DNA from: Corynebacterium sp. NML130628
Lineage (GTDB): Bacteria > Actinomycetota > Actinomycetes > Mycobacteriales > Mycobacteriaceae
Length of the DNA stretch: 64,000 nucleotides
Direction: 5' to 3'
NCBI RefSeq assembly: GCF_001875665.1
Contig: NZ_MLAL01000023.1
Location: 92,844 to 156,843, forward strand
Both the position numbers and the translations under genes were made by a program. Each line of letters opens with the position of its first letter. The stretch's first letter is position 1. The notes beneath the pieces are model-generated. The model did no database searches and had not been told where the DNA came from. It saw nothing but the letters and a program-made list of their open reading frames with translations. Of this stretch, positions 58,722-64,000 are shown piece after piece.

Positions 58722-59567
58722 TTATGCCTCCACTTCCTTGCTGCGTGTTGCGCGCAGCTGGAACATTGCGATGACGACGACCACTACGACGAAGATGACG
58801 GCCTTTGCTTGGCCGACGCCCTCGACGTTGTTGCGCAGGAACATCGTGTTGACGATGTTGAGTGCGACCATTTCGGTTGCGCCGCCTGGGGCACCGTTGG
58901 TGAGCGCGAGGTTCTGGTCGAAGAGTTTGAAGGTGTTGGACAGGGTCAGGAAGAGGCAGATGGTAATGGACGGCATGATCATTGGGATGGTCACGTGGCG
59001 GAGCATTTCCCACTTGGAGACGCCGTCGAGTTCTGCTGCTTCTACGAGCTCTGGTGGCACGTTCTGTAGGCCTGCGATGTAGATGATCATCATGTAGCCG
59101 ACGAGCTGCCAGTTAATGAGGATGACCAGGCCGAGGTAGCCGTACTTCCAGTCGGAGACGATCGTGGTGCCGTATTGGGCGAGCACGGCGTTGATCATGG
59201 ATTGCCATGTGTAGCCGAGGACGATGCCGCCGATGAGGTTCGGCATGAAGAATACGGTGCGGAAGAAGTTGGTGCCTTTGAGTTTCCGTGTCAGTGTCCA
59301 GGCGATTGCGAACGCGAAGACGTTGACGGTGATGATGGAAACGATGGAGACGAGGGCGGTGAATCCGAACGCTCGGACGAAGCCTTCTCGTGCTTGGAAC
59401 GCTTGGACGTAGTTGTCGATTCCTACCCAGGTTGCGTCAGTGATGGTGTGGAAGCTGGTGAATGACAGCAGGAAACCAATGACGAATGGGGCAAGGAAGG
59501 CGATCAAGAACGCAAGCAGCGTCGGCAGTACGAAGAGTGGGAAATATTTCTTCAGTGATTGCTGCAT
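58722..59567 (-). CDS. Sugar ABC transporter permease (MalF/MsmF-like)
   Basis: 281 aa with six membrane segments. The EAA loop reads VEAAELDGVSKWEMLRHVTIPMIMP. The N-terminus LKKYFPLFVLPTLLAFLIAFLAPFVIGFLLSFTSF is typical of MalF-like permeases lacking the extra E. coli MalF loop. It pairs with the downstream MalG-like protein. Confidence 0.92.
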   Translation of the reverse strand: MQQSLKKYFPLFVLPTLLAFLIAFLAPFVIGFLLSFTSFHTITDATWVGIDNYVQAFQAREGFVRAFGFTALVSIVSIITVNVFAFAIAWTLTRKLKGTNFFRTVFFMPNLIGGIVLGYTWQSMINAVLAQYGTTIVSDWKYGYLGLVILINWQLVGYMMIIYIAGLQNVPPELVEAAELDGVSKWEMLRHVTIPMIMPSITICLFLTLSNTFKLFDQNLALTNGAPGGATEMVALNIVNTMFLRNNVEGVGQAKAVIFVVVVVVIAMFQLRATRSKEVEA

Positions 59568-59593
59568 TTGTGGTGCCTATCTGGGAAATAAAA

Positions 59594-59626
59594 AGCGCGG
59601 AGTGCGCTGTTCGCACACCCCGCGCT
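59594..59626 (-). terminator. Intercistronic hairpin between binding protein and permeases
   Basis: AGCGCGG..GTGCG (59594-59606) pairs with CGCAC..CCGCGCT (59612-59626) and, on the minus strand, is followed by TTTTTATTT. It sits between the binding-protein stop and the first permease start, so it should partly stop transcription and give excess binding protein. Confidence 0.8.
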
Positions 59627-59649
59627 CTGGTTTACAACATGTTCAGTGC

Positions 59650-60978
59650 TTAGTTGGAGCCCTTTTCGGCCTTCCAGTCCTCGCTGAACTTAGCGACGAC
59701 GTCTGCCCACTCCATGTTGCCGGATGCGTACTGGGCGAGGTTGCCGCCGAAGTCATCCTTGAACTGCTGGGATGGGAAGAACTGGAAGTCCCATGGCAGG
59801 GTGGTCAGCTCCGTGTTAGAGATGGCCTCCTGTACCTGGCGTGCCAGCGGGTCGGCTGGGACGTCGGTCTCCGTGTAGTTCTTGAACGGTGCGATGAAGC
59901 CGAGGTCCTCGATGACGTGCTTCTTGCCTGCCTCGGAGGTGAACAGCCAGTTCAGGAAGTCCTTGGTGGCCTGCTGGTCCTCTTCTGGCGCCTTGGCGTT
60001 GATGGCGAGGTAGTTCTCGGTGCCGACGTTGATGCCGGTCTTTTCCTCATCTGGGAGGCCCATGTACATCGGGAGGAACTTGATCTTGTCTTCCTTCACG
60101 ACGTTGCCGTTCACATCGGCGATCTGCGACCACGCCCAGTTACCGTTCTGGACGAACGCTGCCTGGCCGAGTGCGAACTCTGCCATGGAGTCGGACACTG
60201 CCTTGGACGGTGCCAGGGTCGGTGCGACGGTGGAGTTGTTCAGGTACAGGTCGAAGAGGTTCTTGAACTCCTCGTTGTACTTGAAGGTGACGTCCTCTGC
60301 GTCGGTGTTGCCGAGGTCCTCGAACTCGAAGTGCATCGGGCCGTTAGCCAGGTGCGTCTGCCAGCGCCAGTCTTCACCGCTGGTGAGCGAGGTGGAGGCG
60401 AAGGTGCCGTCGATGCCGAGCTCGTCCTTCTTTGCCTGCATGTCTTCGGCGAGCTTCTTCAGGGATTCGAAGTTCTTGACTTCGTCCATGGAAGCGACTG
60501 CCGGGTTTGGCAGTGCGAAGTACTTGTCGGTGATTTCCTCGTTGTAGATGATGCCGAAGCCTTCAACTGCGAACGGGATGCCTCGCACGGTGCCGTCTTC
60601 CGCGGTGAGCGGGGTGACGTCCTCGTTGAGGTCCTGTGCGAGTGAGAAGTCGGACAGGTCTGCGGTGTAGTCCTTCCAGGTCTTGAAGCCGGTTGGGCCG
60701 TTCATCTGGAAGAGTGTCGGAGCGTCGGACTTGCCGACCTCGGTGCGCAGGGTCTGCTCGTAGTTGCCGGACGCCGCGGTGACGACCTTGACTGGAACGC
60801 CGGTTTCCGCGGTGTACTCTTCGGCGATTGCTTGGTAGGTCGCGTCCTGCTCAGGCTTGAAGTTGAGGAAGTAGACGTTCGGACCTGCGGTGTCGTTCCC
60901 GCCGCCGCAGGCAACGAGGGCGGACGCTGCCAGTGCTGCGACAGCGGTTGAGGCAAAAGCTCGCGTGAATTTCTTCAT
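59650..60978 (-). CDS. Sugar ABC transporter substrate-binding lipoprotein
   Basis: 442 aa. The lipoprotein signal MKKFTRAFASTAVAALAASALVAC has the lipidated Cys at residue 24 followed by GGGND. The mature part is a family 1 extracellular solute-binding protein (YTAETGVPVKVVTAASGNYEQTLRTEVGKSDAPTLFQMNGPTG, FVQNGNWAWSQIADVNG). It delivers substrate to the two permeases. The ligand is unknown. Confidence 0.93.
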   Translation of the reverse strand: MKKFTRAFASTAVAALAASALVACGGGNDTAGPNVYFLNFKPEQDATYQAIAEEYTAETGVPVKVVTAASGNYEQTLRTEVGKSDAPTLFQMNGPTGFKTWKDYTADLSDFSLAQDLNEDVTPLTAEDGTVRGIPFAVEGFGIIYNEEITDKYFALPNPAVASMDEVKNFESLKKLAEDMQAKKDELGIDGTFASTSLTSGEDWRWQTHLANGPMHFEFEDLGNTDAEDVTFKYNEEFKNLFDLYLNNSTVAPTLAPSKAVSDSMAEFALGQAAFVQNGNWAWSQIADVNGNVVKEDKIKFLPMYMGLPDEEKTGINVGTENYLAINAKAPEEDQQATKDFLNWLFTSEAGKKHVIEDLGFIAPFKNYTETDVPADPLARQVQEAISNTELTTLPWDFQFFPSQQFKDDFGGNLAQYASGNMEWADVVAKFSEDWKAEKGSN

Positions 60979-61102
60979 GGGCCATCCTTCATGTGTAGCC
61001 GTGCTCCTTGCCAGCGTTACCTGATGCGGCTCACGGCGCGTTTTAAGGTACTACCTCAGCATAGTGACCTTTTATGAAGCACGGCAAACATTATGGTCCC
61101 TG

Positions 61103-62332
61103 TCACAGCTCCGGGGGTAATTTATAGACGATTGCTTCGTCCGGATGCCCCGGCAGCACATGATCGAAATAGGACTGTGCCGCCTCCGTGAGGGTGACGT
61201 AGCGCTGGTCATTTTGGCTCATGAACCAGCGGTGATCCAGGATTTCGTGGAAAATCTGGGCGGGTTCGAGCTTCTCGCGGAGCTCGGGTGGGATGAGCTC
61301 GATGATGGGCTCGTAGTTCTTCACCATCCAGCGGTGCGCCACCGATTCGAGGGGGAGCTTGCCACCGTAGCGCACGGCGCGGTATACCTCCATCTCGCCG
61401 AGGAGGCGTTGCGCCTGCCGGTCCTGTACCTCCAGCCCGGTGAGCCGCAGCAGCTTCTTCTGGTAGAAGCCTGTGGAGAAGACCGCGGGCTCGATGATCA
61501 CCCGGTAGGTGTCGTTCCCGTCGTGTTCGATTTCGACTTCGCCGACGTCGAAGCCCAGCTCATTAATCTTTGCGACGCGCCCAGCGATCGCCTCGAACGC
61601 GTCATCTTCGACGATGAGCTCCCCTGTCATCAGGTCCCACAGTTCGTTGTAGGTGGATGCGATGTCGTTGCCGAGGGCAATGACGTCGACATCCTCGCTG
61701 AGGTAGCCGCCTGCCTGCAGGTCCATCATCTCGCCAATGATGTTGACGCGGGCGACGTCGACGTCGTAGAGGCGTCGTCCGTCGGAGATGGGGTCGTGGA
61801 ACTCGCCGGTTTCGGCGTCGACGAGGTAGGCGGAGAACTGGTCGGCGTCGCGGCGGAACAGGGTGTTGGACAGGGAGACGTCGCCCCAGTAGAAGTGCAG
61901 CAGGTGCAGGCGCACCAGCAGTACCGCCAGGGCGCGCACCAGCTTGTTGATGGTGTCGACGCTGATGTCGCGGGAGAACACGTCGCGGTACGGAAGTGAG
62001 AACCGCAGGTGCTCCGTGACCAGGCAGGGGGTGAGCTCCTCGCCGTTTTCGTCGACGCGGTGCGTGATGACGGCGACGGGGACGACGCAGGGGGCGTCGA
62101 GCTCTTGAAGCCTCCTGAGCATGTTGTACTCGTGGTAGGCGACTTCCCCGCCGATTTCCTTGACTGCGAAGACTAGCCCGTCGGCCTCGATGAGGCGCAC
62201 CGTGTGGCGCGAAATGCCGCGGGGCAGCGCCGCGAGGAGGTCGGAGGACCAGTCCTCGAGTGGCTGCGCCCACGGCATTTTCAGCAGTGTTGGTGCGTAG
62301 ACGGGCGAGACAACGCTGAGTTTCTCGCGCAA
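61103..62332 (-). CDS. DUF4032 protein with kinase-like fold
   Basis: 409 aa, soluble. The N-terminal half resembles the small-molecule or LPS-kinase fold (GLVFAVKEIGGEVAYHEYNMLRRLQEL with a lysine, ALAVLLVRLHLLHFYWGDVSLSNTLF resembling an HxD/N catalytic loop with D and N, YLVDAETGEFHD). The C-terminal half is the DUF4032-specific region. It lies between the ATPase gene and the binding-protein gene of the importer. A kinase acting on the imported compound is one possibility, but this is inference. Confidence 0.82.
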   Translation of the reverse strand: MREKLSVVSPVYAPTLLKMPWAQPLEDWSSDLLAALPRGISRHTVRLIEADGLVFAVKEIGGEVAYHEYNMLRRLQELDAPCVVPVAVITHRVDENGEELTPCLVTEHLRFSLPYRDVFSRDISVDTINKLVRALAVLLVRLHLLHFYWGDVSLSNTLFRRDADQFSAYLVDAETGEFHDPISDGRRLYDVDVARVNIIGEMMDLQAGGYLSEDVDVIALGNDIASTYNELWDLMTGELIVEDDAFEAIAGRVAKINELGFDVGEVEIEHDGNDTYRVIIEPAVFSTGFYQKKLLRLTGLEVQDRQAQRLLGEMEVYRAVRYGGKLPLESVAHRWMVKNYEPIIELIPPELREKLEPAQIFHEILDHRWFMSQNDQRYVTLTEAAQSYFDHVLPGHPDEAIVYKLPPEL

Positions 62333-62341
62333 TGTGTGTCC

Positions 62342-63478
<1,137 letters not shown>

Positions 63479-63810
63479 CGGCAGGTACGTGCCGAACGTT
63501 CCGTAGTGGGGATAAGGTACTCCCTTAACCTACCACCTCGAATCACAAGCCCCCACTTGCTATGGCGCAGTTCACATGGGTGGTACCCCCGTTCCGTGTC
63601 GTCCCCCCGGAAGGGGTAGATTTCCGTGACATGCACCCGTTTTCCGGCCCTTTTATTGATTTGGCATAATCCAAGGTCAACGCGAATTTAAGAGAAAGTT
63701 AAGAAGTGTTCGTTGTCCCGTGTCGTTAAACTTGAGGCCGATTTTCTTGCGAGTATTCCCTTTTCCCTGGGCTTTCCATATACTCCTGGGTAGAGAAATT
63801 CGAAGCAGAG
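63479..63810. other. Region upstream of the ATPase gene, no gene seen
   Basis: The stretch contains the promoter of the importer operon on the minus side and an AT-rich section around 63640-63730 (for example TTAAGAGAAAGTTAAGAAG). No frame in it has coding character or similarity that I recognise. A short GGGGGTACCACCC-like symmetry near 63578-63590 is noted without a role. Confidence 0.5.
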
Positions 63811-63848
63811 ACCCGGTACCTAGAACACGAGGTGCCGGGTTTTTCTTT
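63811..63848 (+). terminator. Isolated rho-independent terminator
   Basis: ACCCGGTACC (63811-63820) pairs with GGTGCCGGGT (63831-63840) with one wobble, followed by TTTTCTTT. No gene ends just upstream on the plus strand in this window. It may close a short untranslated RNA or act as a barrier. Confidence 0.8.
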
Positions 63849-63878
63849 GCCTTCTTAGAATCCTCTGAGTTAGGGGCT

Positions 63879-63936
63879 TAAGGGACATTTTGTGTGTAAA
63901 TACGGCGTGTCGCGATAAGGGACATTTTGTGTGTAA
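63879..63936 (+). repeat. Two copies of a 21-base direct repeat
   Basis: T + AAGGGACATTTTGTGTGTAA occurs at 63879-63899 and 63916-63936, a 37-base offset, with no mismatch. The remaining sequence to 64000 contains no gene that I can support. The repeat resembles the ends of some insertion sequences, but no transposase is in view. Confidence 0.7.
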
Positions 63937-64000
63937 CTAGCTACGTCCAGCCCACCCTTTTCTCACGCCTAAGCTGGAGTTCCACTGACTATCAATGCCG

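Noticed and set aside
60990..61075. TPP-riboswitch-like 3' segment (GGTAACGCTGGCAAGGAGC on the minus strand) before the binding-protein gene
   Set aside because: The other conserved core parts (GGGGTGC-type stem and CTGAGA at the right spacing) are not present, and the gene is a sugar-type binding protein.

Overview
The window is the replication-origin region of a high-GC actinobacterium, almost certainly a Corynebacterium. The support is the classic Mycobacteriales gene order (DUF3566, gyrA, gyrB, DUF721/dciA-like, recF, dnaN, dnaA, then rpmH, rnpA, yidD, yidC, rsmG, parA, parB, cwlM, trxA, trxB, sigM, murJ, DUF6049, NUDIX, cca), a trpE-G-D-CF-B-A order with a Trp-Trp-Trp leader as in C. glutamicum, and parS sites of the form TGTTTCACGTGAAACA. 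dnaA is on the minus strand, so the chromosome is shown inverted relative to convention. The species cannot be fixed from the sequence alone.

Left part (1-18.7 kb): the end of a YhgE/Pip-type membrane protein, a small membrane protein, then two very large tandem secreted proteins (about 1522 and 1475 aa). These two share a signal peptide, a Cys/Gln thioester-like head, a Thr-rich stalk, many beta-repeat units and a common C-terminal hydrophobic module. Their upstream regions are a 323-bp direct repeat with one mismatch. Then come tRNA-Ala and tRNA-Ile, DUF3566, gyrA, a small toxin-antitoxin-like pair with a palindromic operator, a Rib-like repeat surface protein, a small secreted protein and a conserved hypothetical.

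Origin core (18.7-35 kb): gyrB, DUF721, recF, dnaN, oriC, dnaA and a second DnaA-box cluster. On the other side lie rpmH-rnpA-yidD-yidC-rsmG-parA-parB, and on the minus strand cwlM, trxA and trxB. DnaA boxes lie on both sides of dnaA, and both intergenic regions also carry a recurrent GTAATTAC-type motif that I cannot assign. A dispersed family of composite palindromic repeats sits at three loci (about 0.64-0.87, 24.37-24.68 and 34.29-34.74 kb).

Envelope cluster (34.7-45.1 kb): sigM, murJ with pseudokinase and extracellular domains, a DUF6049 protein, a NUDIX hydrolase, cca, yqgE and an AzlC/AzlD branched-chain amino acid exporter. Four parS sites at 40.95, 44.10, 48.38 and 52.30 kb provide ParB loading sites.

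Accessory part (45.1-49.8 kb): two small related secreted proteins, one with an ACG codon where its start should be; an array of six TCCGC-n3-GCGGA palindromes before a DUF222/HNH (13E12-type) gene; a DUF6881-like protein; a bile-acid-symporter family transporter; and a Rieske lipoprotein.

Tryptophan operon (49.8-55.3 kb): every gene except possibly the trpC domain is broken by deletions, frameshifts or both, while the attenuator terminator and one perfect parS site survive. The organism is inferred to be a recent tryptophan auxotroph.

Right part (55.4-64 kb): an SdpI-like membrane protein, a DAACS-family symporter, and a sugar-type ABC importer operon on the minus strand (MalK/UgpC-like ATPase, DUF4032, binding protein, two permeases, DUF624). 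The last 520 bp hold no gene that I can support.
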